Source: JBFWUM01 sp050247255 (GTDB taxonomy: Bacteria; Acidobacteriota; Vicinamibacteria; Vicinamibacterales; UBA2999). From it: DNA of 64,000 nt. This document shows, piece by piece, positions 37,847 to 48,100 of the stretch (position 1 is the first letter of the stretch; each line of letters begins with the position of its first letter). Under the pieces are notes generated by a model. That model ran no database searches. It was given only the letters and a program-made list of their open reading frames with translations, and had not been told where the DNA came from. The stretch covers positions 1-64,000 of the forward strand of contig JBFWUM010000019.1 of assembly GCA_050247255.1 (NCBI GenBank). Direction: 5' to 3'. Both the position numbers and the translations under genes were made by a program.

Positions 37847-39382
37847 GTGAACGTCGGCGGCGATTTCCTGGTCATTGGCAGCGGCGTCGCCGGCCTTCGC
37901 GCAGCGCTCTCGCTCGCCGGCGCCGGCGACGTGATCGTCCTCACCAAGGCGGATCCCCGCGAAAGCAACACCGGCTACGCCCAGGGCGGCATCGCCGCGG
38001 CGCTCGGGCCTGACGATTCACCCGAGTTGCACGCCCGCGACACCATCGCCGCCGGCGACGGGCTGTGCCTGCCCGACGCGGTTCGCGTGCTCGTCGAGGA
38101 GGGGCCGCGCTACGTGCGCGAGTTGATCGAGTGGGGCGCCGCGTTCGATCGCGACGCCGACGGCAACCCGGCGCTCGGCCGCGAGGCGGCGCACAGCGTG
38201 CGGCGGGTGCTGCACGCCCGTGACGCGACCGGGCGCGAGATCGGCCGCATCCTGTGGTCGCGCGTCAGCGCCAACCCGCGCATTCGTGTCCTCGACGATG
38301 CGCAGGCGACGGCGTTGCGCGCCCGCGGCGGCGCCTGCACCGGCGCGACCTACGCCGACTCCGCCGGGACGATCCACGAGGTGACCGCCGCGCGCACGCT
38401 GCTGGCCACCGGCGGCGCCGGCCAGGTCTTTCGCGAGACCACCAACCCGGCGATTGCCACCGGCGACGGCATTGCCATGGCTGCACTCGCCGGGGCGCGC
38501 GTCACCGATCTCGAGTTCGTGCAGTTCCACCCGACGGTGTTGAGCGTCGAGGGGGCGCCGCGTTTCCTGCTCTCCGAGGCCTTGCGCGGCGAGGGCGCGC
38601 GCCTGGTCAACGAGGCCGGCGAGCGCTTCGTCCAGCGCTACGAACCGGCCGGTGACCTCGCGTCGCGCGACCTGGTGTCGCGCGCCATCGTCCGCGAGGC
38701 CGAACGCACCGGGGCGCCGATCTACCTGACGATGGCGCACCTCGATCCGGATTTCGTCCGATCGAGGTTTCCGACCATCGCCGCCGCCTGCCGCCAGGCC
38801 GGGCTGGACCTGGCCACCGATCGCATTCCGGTCAGCCCGGCGGCGCACTACGTGATGGGCGGTGTCGAGACCGATCTCGACGGCAGAACCTCGTTGCGGG
38901 GCTTGTTCGCTGCCGGCGAGGTCGCCTGCACCGGCGTGCACGGCGCCAACCGCCTGGCCAGCAACTCGCTGCTCGAGGGTCTCGTCTTCGGCGCGCGCGC
39001 GGCGCTGGCCATGCAGCAGCCGCCAGCCGCCGCGACCACCGCAGCGGAGGTCGTCACCTACCCGGTGCCGCGCCGCGTCAACGGGCCGCTGCCGGCCGCC
39101 CTCGAGGTGCGCGACCTGATGTGGCGCCATGCCGGCCTGCTGCGCCGCCGCGACGGCCTCGAACGCGCCGTCGAGACGCTCGAAGGCTGGTTCGCCGCGT
39201 TGCCGGGCACCGGCGCCTTCGACGCCGAATCGCGCCGCGTGCTGAGCTTGGTGACCGTCGGCCTGCTGATCGCGCGCGCCGCCCTGCGCCGCGAAGAGAG
39301 CCGCGGCGGGCACTTTCGCGCCGATTTTCCCGCGCACGACGACGTACACTGGAAGAAACACGTTTCCGACGAACTGAGATAA
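37847..39382 (+). CDS. nadB: L-aspartate oxidase NadB
   Basis: 511 residues, GTG start. FAD-binding GSGVAGLRAALSLA at the N terminus, substrate-domain motifs SNTGYAQGGIAAA, HARDATGREIG, FVQFHPT and SEALRGEGARLVNEAGERF, then GEVACTGVHGANRLASNSLLEGLVFG and a helical C-terminal domain. It oxidises aspartate to iminoaspartate, the first step of de novo NAD synthesis. No nadA/nadC are adjacent. It ends directly at the proS start (TAA then ATG). Confidence 0.94.
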   Translation: MNVGGDFLVIGSGVAGLRAALSLAGAGDVIVLTKADPRESNTGYAQGGIAAALGPDDSPELHARDTIAAGDGLCLPDAVRVLVEEGPRYVRELIEWGAAFDRDADGNPALGREAAHSVRRVLHARDATGREIGRILWSRVSANPRIRVLDDAQATALRARGGACTGATYADSAGTIHEVTAARTLLATGGAGQVFRETTNPAIATGDGIAMAALAGARVTDLEFVQFHPTVLSVEGAPRFLLSEALRGEGARLVNEAGERFVQRYEPAGDLASRDLVSRAIVREAERTGAPIYLTMAHLDPDFVRSRFPTIAAACRQAGLDLATDRIPVSPAAHYVMGGVETDLDGRTSLRGLFAAGEVACTGVHGANRLASNSLLEGLVFGARAALAMQQPPAAATTAAEVVTYPVPRRVNGPLPAALEVRDLMWRHAGLLRRRDGLERAVETLEGWFAALPGTGAFDAESRRVLSLVTVGLLIARAALRREESRGGHFRADFPAHDDVHWKKHVSDELR

Positions 39383-40843
39383 ATGGCTTCCGAGACCGAC
39401 CTCCCAGACCTGCCCACGGAAATCACCAAGCAATCCGTCGACTTCGGCCGTTGGTACCTCGACGTCGTCCGCAAGGCCGAGCTCGCCGACTATTCGCCCG
39501 TGAAGGGCTGCATGGTGATCCGCCCGTATGGCTACGCCATCTGGGAGCTGATGCAGCAGGCGCTCGACAAGCGCTTCAAGGCGACCGGGCACGTCAACGC
39601 CTACTTCCCGCTGTTCATCCCCGAAAGTCTGCTGATGAAGGAGGCGGAGCACGTCGAAGGCTTCGCGCCGCAGGTGGCCTGGGTCACGCAGGGAGGGAGC
39701 GAGCCGCTCGAAGAGCGTCTCGTGGTGCGTCCCACCTCGGAAACGATCATCGGCACGATGTACGCGAAGTGGGTCCAGTCGTGGCGCGACCTGCCGATCC
39801 TGATCAACCAGTGGGCCAACGTCGTCCGCTGGGAGAAGGTGACGCGGCTGTTCCTCCGCACCACCGAGTTCCTCTGGCAGGAAGGGCACACCGCCCACGA
39901 AACCGCCGAGGAAGCGCAGGAGGAAACCATGCGCATGCTCGGGGTCTACAAGGACTTCGCCGAAACCGAGCTCGCCATGCCCGTCGTCGACGGGCAGAAG
40001 ACGGAGAGCGAGAAGTTCGCCGGCGCCGAGCGCACCTACTCGATCGAGGGGCTGATGCGCGACGGCCGGGCGCTGCAGGCCGGCACGTCGCACTACATGG
40101 GGCAGAACTTCGCCAAAGGGTTCGAGATCAAGTTCCAGGCGCGCGACAAGTCGGTGCAGTACGCCTACACCACGTCGTGGGGCGTCTCGACCCGCATGAT
40201 CGGCGGCGTCATCATGACGCACGGCGACGATGGCGGGCTGATCCTGCCGCCGCGGATTGCGCCGTACCAGGTCGTGATGGTGCCGATCATGCGCGGCAAC
40301 TGGCAGGAGACGGTGCTGCCGAAGGCGAAGGCGATTCGCGACGAGCTGGTGGCGCGCGGCATGCGCGTGATGCTCGACGACCGCGACTCGCAGACGCCCG
40401 GCTGGAAGTTCAACGAGTGGGAGATGCGCGGGGTGCCGCTGCGCATCGAGATCGGCCCCAAGGACATCGAGAAGCAGCAGGTCGTCGTCGCCCGTCGCGA
40501 TACGCGCGAGAAGGCGTTCGTGCCGATGGACGGCCTGGCGGCGCACGCCGGCGAGCTGCTGAAGACCATCCAGCAGGCGCTCTACGACCGTGCGCTGCAG
40601 TTCCGGACCGAGCACACGACCGAGACCGACAGTTACGACGAGTTCAGGAGCATCATGGAGGGGCGGCCCGGCTTCGTCGTGTCCCCCTGGTGCGGCTCGG
40701 CGCAGTGCGAGGCGGAGATCAAGACCGAGACGCAGGCGACGATCCGCAACATCCCGTTCGTCGCCACGTCGGCAGAGGGCAAGGGTTGCTTGAAGTGCGG
40801 CCAGCCGGCAACCCAGCACGCCTGGTTCGCCAAATCGTACTAA
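39383..40843 (+). CDS. proS: Prolyl-tRNA synthetase, eukaryotic/archaeal-type
   Basis: 486 residues. Class II motifs include YFPLFIPES, VRPTSETIIG and TTEFLWQEGHTAH. No editing (INS) domain is present. A C-terminal zinc-type domain has cysteines CGSAQC and CLKC and ends WFAKSY with the C-terminal Tyr typical of this subtype. Many bacteria carry the longer bacterial ProRS; this type (about 480 residues) is shared with archaea, mycoplasmas and several bacterial phyla. It directly follows nadB with no gap, so it is co-transcribed. Confidence 0.95.
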   Translation: MASETDLPDLPTEITKQSVDFGRWYLDVVRKAELADYSPVKGCMVIRPYGYAIWELMQQALDKRFKATGHVNAYFPLFIPESLLMKEAEHVEGFAPQVAWVTQGGSEPLEERLVVRPTSETIIGTMYAKWVQSWRDLPILINQWANVVRWEKVTRLFLRTTEFLWQEGHTAHETAEEAQEETMRMLGVYKDFAETELAMPVVDGQKTESEKFAGAERTYSIEGLMRDGRALQAGTSHYMGQNFAKGFEIKFQARDKSVQYAYTTSWGVSTRMIGGVIMTHGDDGGLILPPRIAPYQVVMVPIMRGNWQETVLPKAKAIRDELVARGMRVMLDDRDSQTPGWKFNEWEMRGVPLRIEIGPKDIEKQQVVVARRDTREKAFVPMDGLAAHAGELLKTIQQALYDRALQFRTEHTTETDSYDEFRSIMEGRPGFVVSPWCGSAQCEAEIKTETQATIRNIPFVATSAEGKGCLKCGQPATQHAWFAKSY

Positions 40844-40860
40844 GCAGCGCCCTTCACAGC

Positions 40861-40940
40861 GACGAACCACCGAGGCACTGAGGCACCGAGAAATTCAATC
40901 CTTTGGCTCTCGGTGTCTCGGTGTCTCGGTGGTTCGTGAC
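40861..40940. repeat. Octamer-period inverted repeat after proS
   Basis: Left arm gacgaacc, accgaggc, actgaggc, accgagaa; right arm ctcggtgt, ctcggtgt, ctcggtgg, ttcgtgac. Period 8; the arms are complementary with a 16-nt A/T-richer loop. It lies between two convergent genes and could act as a bidirectional terminator. The 3' end of the HEAT gene (from 40895) runs into it. Confidence 0.8.
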
Positions 40941-41854
40941 CAGAGGAATCCGCTGAACTTTACGCGGATGCGGCGGACGACCGCCGAGCGTCCGGAGAGC
41001 CGGGTGCGATGCATGATGTCGGCTGCGGCATCCGCCAGACGGTCGCGCCACCAGCGCTCGGCCGGCGCGGCGGCGGCCCAGGCGCGGGCCATGGGCTCGA
41101 GGCACGAGGCGTCGCCGATGGCGGTGATCGCCGCCAGGAAGTCGATCGGCAGCGGCCCGGTCGCGGCGTCGAACGTTTCCTTCAGGTCATAGAGCGCCAC
41201 GCGGCTGCCGCGGCGGGCGAGGATCGCGTGGGCGGTGCCGCGCGTCACCAGCCAGTGCTCGCGCCGGCGCGCCGACGGCTCCCGCCGCTCGCGCTCGCGC
41301 GCCTCCACCACCACGTCGTGCAGCACCGACAGCGGCGCACCAGCCTGGCCGCCCAGCCACTCGCGCAGCTCGAGCGGGTCGCCCGGGACGTTGGCTTCCG
41401 TGCCGCCGGGAACAGGCGCCGCCGCCCGCAGCGGCTGGACGATGTCGGCGGGGAGCTGGGAGAGAGCGTCGAGCGCAGCCAGCCGGAGATCGGCGGGCCG
41501 GGTGACGTCCAGCGCGAGCGCTGTCAGCGCCTCGAGTACGGTCACGCCATCGTCCCGGATCAGCCAGGGGCGGAGCGTGGCAATCGCCGCCGGCGCCACC
41601 CCGTCGTCAGCCAGGGCGCCGATCGCGGCGTCGCGCGCGGCGAGGTCCGTGCTGCCGTCGAGGGCGCGGAGCGCGGCGGAGCGGGCCGCCGGAGGCTCGG
41701 CGGGGGAGGCGACCAGGGGAACGAGGTGGCTGGCGGCGCGCGCGCCGATGACGCGAAGGCGCGCGACGGCGGCTTCGCGATCGACGGCGTCGCCGCTGCG
41801 CAGCCGGGCGACGAGCCGCTCGACCTCGCCGGCCGAGGAGGAGCGGATCACCAC
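40895..41854 (-). CDS. HEAT-repeat-like protein
   Basis: 319 residues, GTG start 1 bp after the tatC stop. Degenerate helical repeats (about 10-150) rich in Ala, Leu, Arg and Asp with HEAT-like spacing (DREAAVARLRVIGARAAS and LRLAALDALSQL). The C-terminal part is basic, and the last dozen residues (TTETPRHREPKD) are coded by the octamer repeat, so the natural C terminus may have been extended. No enzymatic motif. Likely a protein-interaction scaffold; partners unknown. Probably co-transcribed with tatC and tatA. Confidence 0.6.
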   Translation of the reverse strand: MVIRSSSAGEVERLVARLRSGDAVDREAAVARLRVIGARAASHLVPLVASPAEPPAARSAALRALDGSTDLAARDAAIGALADDGVAPAAIATLRPWLIRDDGVTVLEALTALALDVTRPADLRLAALDALSQLPADIVQPLRAAAPVPGGTEANVPGDPLELREWLGGQAGAPLSVLHDVVVEARERERREPSARRREHWLVTRGTAHAILARRGSRVALYDLKETFDAATGPLPIDFLAAITAIGDASCLEPMARAWAAAAPAERWWRDRLADAAADIMHRTRLSGRSAVVRRIRVKFSGFLWSRTTETPRHREPKD

Positions 41855-41855
41855 G

Positions 41856-42686
41856 TCAGGCGGCGTCGTCGTCGAGGGGCTTCTTCTTCTTGCCGAAGGC
41901 CCAGGCCAGGCCGATGCTGAAGATGTAGAGGATGAGCACCGGTCCGCCCATCGCGACCAGGCCGACGCCGCTCCCGTCCGGCGACAGCACCGCGGCGGCG
42001 AGGATGATGACCAGCACCGCGTACTTGATGTTGCGGATCATGAAGCGCGGCGAGGCGAGCCCCATGCGCGCCAGGAACAGCACCAGCGTCGGCAGCTCGA
42101 AGGTGATCCCCATCGCCAGGATCAGGCGCAGGTACATCGAGAACGCCGGCTCGACCCGCGGCGTGAACGTCAGGAACGGCGTGTTGAACCCGACGAAGAA
42201 CTGCCAGACGATCGGGAAGACGACGAAGTGGGCGAACGCCGCGCCGGCGGCGAAGAAGAACGTGGACATCAGCACGAACGGGATGGCCAGCTTCTTCTCG
42301 TGCGAGTAGAGCCCGGGGGCGATGAACAGCCACACCTGGGTGAAGACGAGCGGTGACGCGACGATCAGCCCGGCGATGAGCGCAATCTTGATCTGCAGGA
42401 AGAACGCTTCGCCCGGATCGGTGTAGATCAGCGTCTGCCCGGCCGGCAGCATCCGCTGCATCGGCTGCATGATGAACGTGAACAGCTCGCCGACGTAGAA
42501 GATGGCGACGCCGAAGCCGAGCATCACCGAGACAATCGACCAGATGATCCGTTTCCGGAGCTCGTCGAGATGCTCCAGGAACGACATCCGTCCCGAGTCC
42601 TCGTCCTGGGCTTCGAGATCGGAATCGGGGTCGTCGTCGTCCGGGTCGCGAACCGCCGCCTTGTTGGGGAACGGCACCAGGGCCAT
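41856..42686 (-). CDS. tatC: Sec-independent translocase subunit TatC
   Basis: 276 residues with an acidic N-terminal extension (residues 10-32), then MSFLEHLDELRKRI, the TatC N-terminal signature with the invariant Glu. Six membrane helices follow, with FTFIMQPM, AFAHFVVFPIVWQFF and SPRFMIRNIKYAVLVI. TatC binds twin-arginine signal peptides. Operon with tatA just upstream (9 bp apart). The C terminus is basic (KKKKP), then acidic. Confidence 0.95.
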   Translation of the reverse strand: MALVPFPNKAAVRDPDDDDPDSDLEAQDEDSGRMSFLEHLDELRKRIIWSIVSVMLGFGVAIFYVGELFTFIMQPMQRMLPAGQTLIYTDPGEAFFLQIKIALIAGLIVASPLVFTQVWLFIAPGLYSHEKKLAIPFVLMSTFFFAAGAAFAHFVVFPIVWQFFVGFNTPFLTFTPRVEPAFSMYLRLILAMGITFELPTLVLFLARMGLASPRFMIRNIKYAVLVIILAAAVLSPDGSGVGLVAMGGPVLILYIFSIGLAWAFGKKKKPLDDDAA

Positions 42687-42695
42687 CGAGCGCCC

Positions 42696-43034
42696 CTAGG
42701 AGGCGGTGCCGGACGTGCCGGTGTTGCGGCTGATCGTCTCGCCGGCGGGCGTGGCGACCGTGTCGCCCGCGGCGGCGGGCGCTGAGGGCGTGGGGGGCTG
42801 GGCGGCCGCAATGGCCGAGTCCTGCTCGGCGCGGATCTGTGCCCGCTGCTCCTTGGTTTCCTCGACCTTGATCTCCTCTTCGAGGGTGCGCTGCAGCTCG
42901 TTCGAGGCTTTCTTGAACTCGCCGAGGCTGCGGCCCAGCGAGCGGCCGAGCTCAGGCAGCTTGCGCGGCCCGAAGATGATGAGCGCGACCACCAGGATGA
43001 TGATCAGCTCGGGCATGCCGATGGAACCAAACAT
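42696..43034 (-). CDS. tatA: Twin-arginine translocase subunit TatA
   Basis: 112 residues. One N-terminal helix ([20 protein letters not shown]), hinge FGP, amphipathic helix [19 protein letters not shown], then a charged, Ala/Pro-rich tail. The start has AAGGGGA just upstream. Only this TatA-type protein and TatC are present locally; a TatA that also does the TatB job is common outside enterobacteria. Own sigma-70 promoter at 43062-43091. Confidence 0.92.
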   Translation of the reverse strand: MFGSIGMPELIIILVVALIIFGPRKLPELGRSLGRSLGEFKKASNELQRTLEEEIKVEETKEQRAQIRAEQDSAIAAAQPPTPSAPAAAGDTVATPAGETISRNTGTSGTAS

Positions 43035-43061
43035 TCAAAATCCCCTTAAGTGATTCACTGG

Positions 43062-43091
43062 ATTATAGAAATCCGATCTGGACGGGGTCAA
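43062..43091 (-). promoter_or_regulatory. Sigma-70 promoter for tatA-tatC
   Basis: Read on the minus strand: TTGACC (-35, 43091-43086), 18-nt spacer, TATAAT (-10, 43067-43062), perfect at the -10. The transcript would start near 43055, about 20 nt before the tatA ATG. Confidence 0.75.
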
Positions 43092-43115
43092 GGCAAGGGT
43101 TTACTATTCTCGCAT

Positions 43116-44741
43116 ATGCGTAGCTACCGGTCCCTGTCGGTCGCGGCCTCGGCGGTTGTCGTCAGTGCGCTTGTCGGCGGCTTTTTCGGCCGCAGCGCGC
43201 TCTCGGCCCAGGACCAGGTGCCGGATCAATACCGCGTGTTCACGGCGGCGTTGAGCGCCATCGAGGGCAATTACGTCGGCGAGCCGGAATCCGACCGGCT
43301 GGTCTACGGCGCGATCAGCGGGATGCTGCAGACGCTCGACCCGCATTCGAGCTTCATGGACCCCCGCGCCTACGCGCAGATGCGCGAGCGGCAGGAGGGG
43401 CGGTACTACGGCCTCGGCATCACCATCCAGGTGATCGACGGCGACATCACCGTGGCGGCCCTCTTCGAGGGGTCGCCGGCCTACCAGAGCGGGCTGCGGC
43501 GCGGCGATGTCATCGCGCGCATTGCCGGCGAGGACACGAAGGGGTGGACCAGCGACCAGGCCGTGCGCCAGCTGCGCGGGCCGAAGGGGACGCCGGTGTC
43601 GATCGCCATCCGCCGCGCCGGGTTCGACGACCTGATCCCGGTGGACGTCATCCGCGATGAGATCCACATCCCGACCGTGCCCGCGTATTTCATGGTGGAC
43701 GCGCAGACCGGCTACGTGCGCGTGTCGGAGTTCGGCGAGAACACCGACTCCGAGCTGGGCGACGCGCTCGAGGCGCTGACGCGGCAGGGAATGAAGCGGC
43801 TCGTGCTCGATCTGCGCAACAACCCGGGCGGCGCGCTCGACCAGGCGATCCGCGTGTCGAACCGCTTCCTCCCGCGCGGCGACATGGTCGTGTACACGCG
43901 CGGCCGCGTGCCGAATTCGGACCAGGACTACCGCGCGACGGAGCGCAGCGAGTACCTGGACCTGCCGATGATCGCGCTCGTCAACCGCAGCAGCGCCAGC
44001 GCCTCGGAAATCGTGTCGGGCGCGCTGCAGGACCACGACCGTTCGCTCGTGGTCGGCGAGACGACGTTCGGCAAGGCGCTGGTCCAGTCGGTGTATCGCG
44101 TGAGCGAAGGCGCCGGCGTGGCGGTGACGACGGCGTTCTACTACACGCCGAGCGGCCGGCTGATTCAGCGCCCGTGGGACGACAGCTTCGACGAGTACCT
44201 CACCTACACGCTGCGCGATCAGGACGCCAACAAGACGCACAGCGCCGACGAGATGAAGTACACCGACGCCGGCCGCAAGGTGTACAGCGGCGGCGGCGTC
44301 GAGCCCGACAAGCGCTTCGACGGCCCCATCGAGGGGTTCAACCCGAGCCGCTTCGCCCGGACGATCTACAACCGGAACCTGTTCGACACCTACGCGCAGC
44401 GCTTCTCGCGCAAGGGTGACACCCGCATCACCGCGACGCGGGCCGGCCTGCCGCGGGAACTGAGCGAAGACTTCGTCGTCACCGACGCGATGGTCGCCGA
44501 GTTCAAGGAGCACGTGCAGCAGGCGCGCGTGCGCTGGGACGAGGAGGCGTGGGTCAAGGACCAGCCGTTCATCCGCGCGATGATGCGCTACGAGATCGAC
44601 CTCGACCTCTTCGGCGTCGCCACCTCGCGCACCAACCTGGCGAAGGCCGACCCGCAGCTCCAGTTCGCCCTCTCGCAGTTCCCCGAGGCCGAAGCGCTCC
44701 TGCGCCTGGGCCAGGGCGCCAACGTCCGCGCCGCCCGGTAA
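43116..44741 (+). CDS. ctpA: Carboxy-terminal processing protease CtpA (S41 family)
   Basis: 541 residues from ATG 43116. Signal peptide or N-terminal anchor (about 8-28), then a conserved lead-in with SFMDPRAYAQM, a PDZ domain (about 95-180) and the S41 catalytic domain. Catalytic Ser295 sits in RSSASASEI; Lys320 and Gln324 in GKALVQ have the expected 25- and 29-residue spacing. The C terminus ends LLRLGQGANVRAAR. Periplasmic tail-specific protease. The 3' end is repeated beyond the N block, an assembly copy. Confidence 0.93.
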   Translation: MRSYRSLSVAASAVVVSALVGGFFGRSALSAQDQVPDQYRVFTAALSAIEGNYVGEPESDRLVYGAISGMLQTLDPHSSFMDPRAYAQMRERQEGRYYGLGITIQVIDGDITVAALFEGSPAYQSGLRRGDVIARIAGEDTKGWTSDQAVRQLRGPKGTPVSIAIRRAGFDDLIPVDVIRDEIHIPTVPAYFMVDAQTGYVRVSEFGENTDSELGDALEALTRQGMKRLVLDLRNNPGGALDQAIRVSNRFLPRGDMVVYTRGRVPNSDQDYRATERSEYLDLPMIALVNRSSASASEIVSGALQDHDRSLVVGETTFGKALVQSVYRVSEGAGVAVTTAFYYTPSGRLIQRPWDDSFDEYLTYTLRDQDANKTHSADEMKYTDAGRKVYSGGGVEPDKRFDGPIEGFNPSRFARTIYNRNLFDTYAQRFSRKGDTRITATRAGLPRELSEDFVVTDAMVAEFKEHVQQARVRWDEEAWVKDQPFIRAMMRYEIDLDLFGVATSRTNLAKADPQLQFALSQFPEAEALLRLGQGANVRAAR

Positions 44742-44801
44742 CCCCTCCCCTCCGTAGGGCGCCCCCTTTCGCAGGGCACCCCTTTCGTAGGGCACCCCTT
44801 T

Positions 44802-44901
44802 NNNNNNNNNNNNNNNNNNNNNNNNNNNNNNNNNNNNNNNNNNNNNNNNNNNNNNNNNNNNNNNNNNNNNNNNNNNNNNNNNNNNNNNNNNNNNNNNNNN
44901 N
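44802..44901. other. Assembly gap (100 N) after ctpA
   Basis: 127 bases before (44675-44801) equal 127 bases after (44902-45028), so the second copy of the ctpA 3' end is an assembly artefact of contig overlap, not a gene remnant. The 431-bp stretch 44742-45172 otherwise holds hairpins and a promoter. Confidence 0.95.
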
Positions 44902-44980
44902 GCAGTTCCCCGAGGCCGAAGCGCTCCTGCGCCTGGGCCAGGGCGCCAACGTCCGCGCCGCCCGGTAACCCCTCCCCTCC

Positions 44981-45050
44981 GTAGGGCGCCCCCTTTCGCA
45001 GGGCACCCCTTTCGTAGGGCACCCCTTTACGGGGTGCCTGTGGGTGCCCG
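44981..45050. repeat. REP-like palindrome cluster (family C) after ctpA
   Basis: Three tandem units of about 17 nt, variants of gtagggcacccctttc, followed by acggggtgcc and gggtgccc. The third unit pairs with the following GGGGTGCC as at 9953. The same units occur before the gap (44752-44801) as part of the duplicate. Likely acts as terminator for ctpA. Confidence 0.65.
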
Positions 45051-45093
45051 GCTTCGGTCGCATAGCCCAAAATATAGTGGTGTCACTTTGCCC

Positions 45094-45122
45094 TTGCCAC
45101 TAGGACTAGCACTTGCTAGATT
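45094..45122 (+). promoter_or_regulatory. Candidate promoter for smc
   Basis: TTGCCA (45094-45099), 17-nt spacer, TAGATT (45117-45122), with an extended -10 TGC just before it. -35 matches 5 of 6, -10 matches 4 of 6. It would give a leader of about 45 nt. Confidence 0.45.
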
Positions 45123-45172
45123 GTGGCGTCCCTCAGCTTTAACCTGATTACGGCCCGTATCCAATAAGACAC

Positions 45173-48100
45173 ATGCGACTGGAACGCCTTGAAATCTCTG
45201 GCTTTAAGTCCTTCTCCGATCGGTCGGAGCTTGCCTTCGACGAAGGCGTCACCGCCATCGTCGGCCCCAATGGCTGCGGCAAGAGCAATGTTGCCGATGC
45301 CATTACGTGGGTACTCGGCGAGCAGTCGGCCAAGAGCCTGCGCGGCGAGAAGATGGAGGACGTCATCTTCAACGGCAGCGATGCCCGCAAGCCCGGCGGC
45401 ACGGCCGAGGTGCGGCTCCGCCTGAGCGGCCTGGCGCTGCCGGCGCGCAAGCTCGACGCCGAAGAAGAGATGGAGATGGGCGGAACTGAAGTTCCGCAGC
45501 TGCATCCGGAGACCAACGGCAACGGCCACCACCCCGAGGTTGCCGAGCTGATCGAGCGCTTCACGCGCGACGTCGAGGTCACGCGGCGCCTGTACCGGTC
45601 GGGCGAGAGCGAATACCTGATCGACGGCGAGGTGTGCCGCCTGCGCGACGTCCACGAGCTGCTGATGGACACGGGCCTGGGCGCCAAGGCCTATTCGATC
45701 ATCGAGCAGGGCAAGATCGGCATGATCCTCAGCACGCGGCCGGCGGACCGGCGGCAGCTGATCGAGGAAGCGGCCGGCATCACCAAGTACAAGTCGCGCC
45801 GCCGCGCCGCCGAGCTGAAGCTGGAAGCGGCGCAGCAGAACCTGACCCGCATCGACGACATCGTCTTCGAGGTCGAGAAGCAGCGCGGCGTGCTGAAGCG
45901 GCAGGCGGCGAAGGCGCGCCGCTACAAGAAGCTGCGCGACGAGCTGCGCCGCTGGGAGAAGGTGCTGTTCGCGCGGAAGTATCGCGAGCTGGCACAGGCG
46001 ATCGAGGCGGCGCGGACGCGGCTGGCCGACGCCCGTGAGCGCGAGGCGGCGGCGTCCGGGCGGCTGGCGGAAGTCGAGGCCGACCTGAGCCGGCTGCGCA
46101 TCGAGCAGGCCGAGGCCGACGCCGCGGCGGCGCGGATTCGCGAGGACGCCCACGCGCGCGAGCTCGACATCAACCGGCGGCAGCAGCAGCTCGAGTTCGA
46201 CCGCTCGCAGGCGGCCTCGCTGGCGACACGGATTACGGAGACGGCCGACGAGGTGCGCGACCTCGAGGCGCGGCGCGAGCCGGCGCGGATCGCACTCGAG
46301 GCACGGCGGCAGTCGGCCGCGGATGCCGAGCGGGCGCGCGACGAGGCGGCGGCGGTGCTGGCCGAGGCCACCGACGCCCACGTGCGCGCGCAGCAGCAGA
46401 TCGAAGGGCTCGAAGCCGACGTCGACGCGGCCCGCAGCGAGGTGTTCGCGGCCATGAACTCGGCCACGGCGCTGCGCCACGCCATGGAGCACGCGGCCAC
46501 CCAGCGCGGGCGGGTGGGCGAGACACTGGCCAAGCTCGACGTCGAGCAGGAAGATCTGCGTGTCGAGCACGAGCGCGTGAACGCAGAGCAGGCGGCGGCG
46601 CAGGACGCGTTGCAGCGCGCACGCGCGGCGCTGGAGGCGCTCACGGTCGACCGCGCGGCCCGCGAGTCGGAGCTCGCGACCGCCCGTGCGGAGCACGAAT
46701 GGCGCGCCCGCAGCGTCCGCACCAGCGAACAGGAGCTGGCCGCGGTCGAAGCGCGGCTGCGCTCGCTCGAGGAAGTGTCAGCGTCGCGCGCCGAGTTCGG
46801 CGATGCCGCGCGCACTGTGCTGGTGCAGGCCAACGGGCACGTCGGGCAGCAGGGGGCGGTGGCCGATTACCTCGAGGTCGACGCCCGCTACGAGCGCGCC
46901 GTCGAGGCCTGCCTCGGCGACCTCCTCCAGCATGTCATCGTCGAGCGCCACGACCAGGCGGCTGCGGGCCTCTCGCTCGTCCGCGAGCACGACGCCGGGC
47001 GCTGCGGCTTCGTCGTCATCGATCCCGGTTCGAACGGGTATCACCCGCGCGAAGCGCTGCGCATGCCGGGCATCGTCCCGGTCAGCGACGTTGTCAGGAT
47101 CCAGGGGCCGCACGCATTCACCATCCAGAAGGTGATGCCGGAGGCCTATGTCGCCGAGAGCTTCGAGCAGGCCGTGGCGCTGTCGCGGCAGACGGCGGCG
47201 CCGGTGGCGACGATCGACGGCGACGTGCTGCGCGGGCCGCACCTGGTGTCGGGCGGCGCGCACGTCGAGTCGCGAGGCATTCTCGCCACGCGGCGCGAGA
47301 TCAAGGAGCTCCGCGACCGGGTCGCCGCCGACCGCGAGGCGCTGGCGCGGCTGGTCGAGGACACCACCGCGCTCGAGGTGACGATCGCGCAGGCGGGCTC
47401 GGCGATTGCCGCGGTGCAGGCCGAGCAGCATCGCCAGGAGGTGGCGCTCGTCGGCCTCGACGCGCAGCTCGCCCGGGCGGCGGAGGACACCGTCCGGCTG
47501 TCGCGCAAGGCGGAGGTCATTGCCCTCGAGCGTCGGCAGGCCGAAGAGGAGCGCGCCGCCCTCGAGGCGCGGCACGCCGAGGCGCAGGCGTCGATCGGCC
47601 GGCTCCAGGAGGAGCAGCGGGTCGCCGACGAGCGGCTGTCCGAAGCGCAGCGCCGGCTGATGCAGGCGCGCGACGACGTGGACGCGCTGAGCGCGCAGGC
47701 GGCCGAGGCGCGGGCGACCCACGCCGGGCTCCTCGAGCGGGCGTCGGCGCTGGCCGGCGAGGTGGCGCGGCTCGAAGAGGGCGCGCGCGAGCTCGAGGAC
47801 CGCATTGCTGCGCGCACGGCCGAGCGCGAGCAGACCGAGACGCGCCGGGCAGAACTGCTGCAGTCCATCGCCGACGGCGAGCGGATGCTCGACGAGAACA
47901 TCCGCGGTCTCGACACGGTGCGCGCGGATCTCGTGCGCGCCGACGAAGCCGCGGCAGACCTGCGCGCTCGCGTCGAGGCGCAGGACGAGGTCATCCGCGA
48001 GGCGCGGCGGGTCGTCGAAAGCATCCGCGCCGAGGCCGGCGAGCTCGAAGTCGCCCGCGCCACCGCCGAGAGCGACCGCGCGCACCTCGCGCAGACCTGC

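Noticed and set aside
43079..43107. Leaderless promoter for ctpA (TGGACG-N17-TACTAT)
   Set aside because: Both boxes match only 4 of 6 and the implied start coincides with the ATG; too weak to list as a feature.
44902..44968. Second partial ctpA gene or pseudogene
   Set aside because: Identical 127-bp duplication across an N gap; an assembly artefact.
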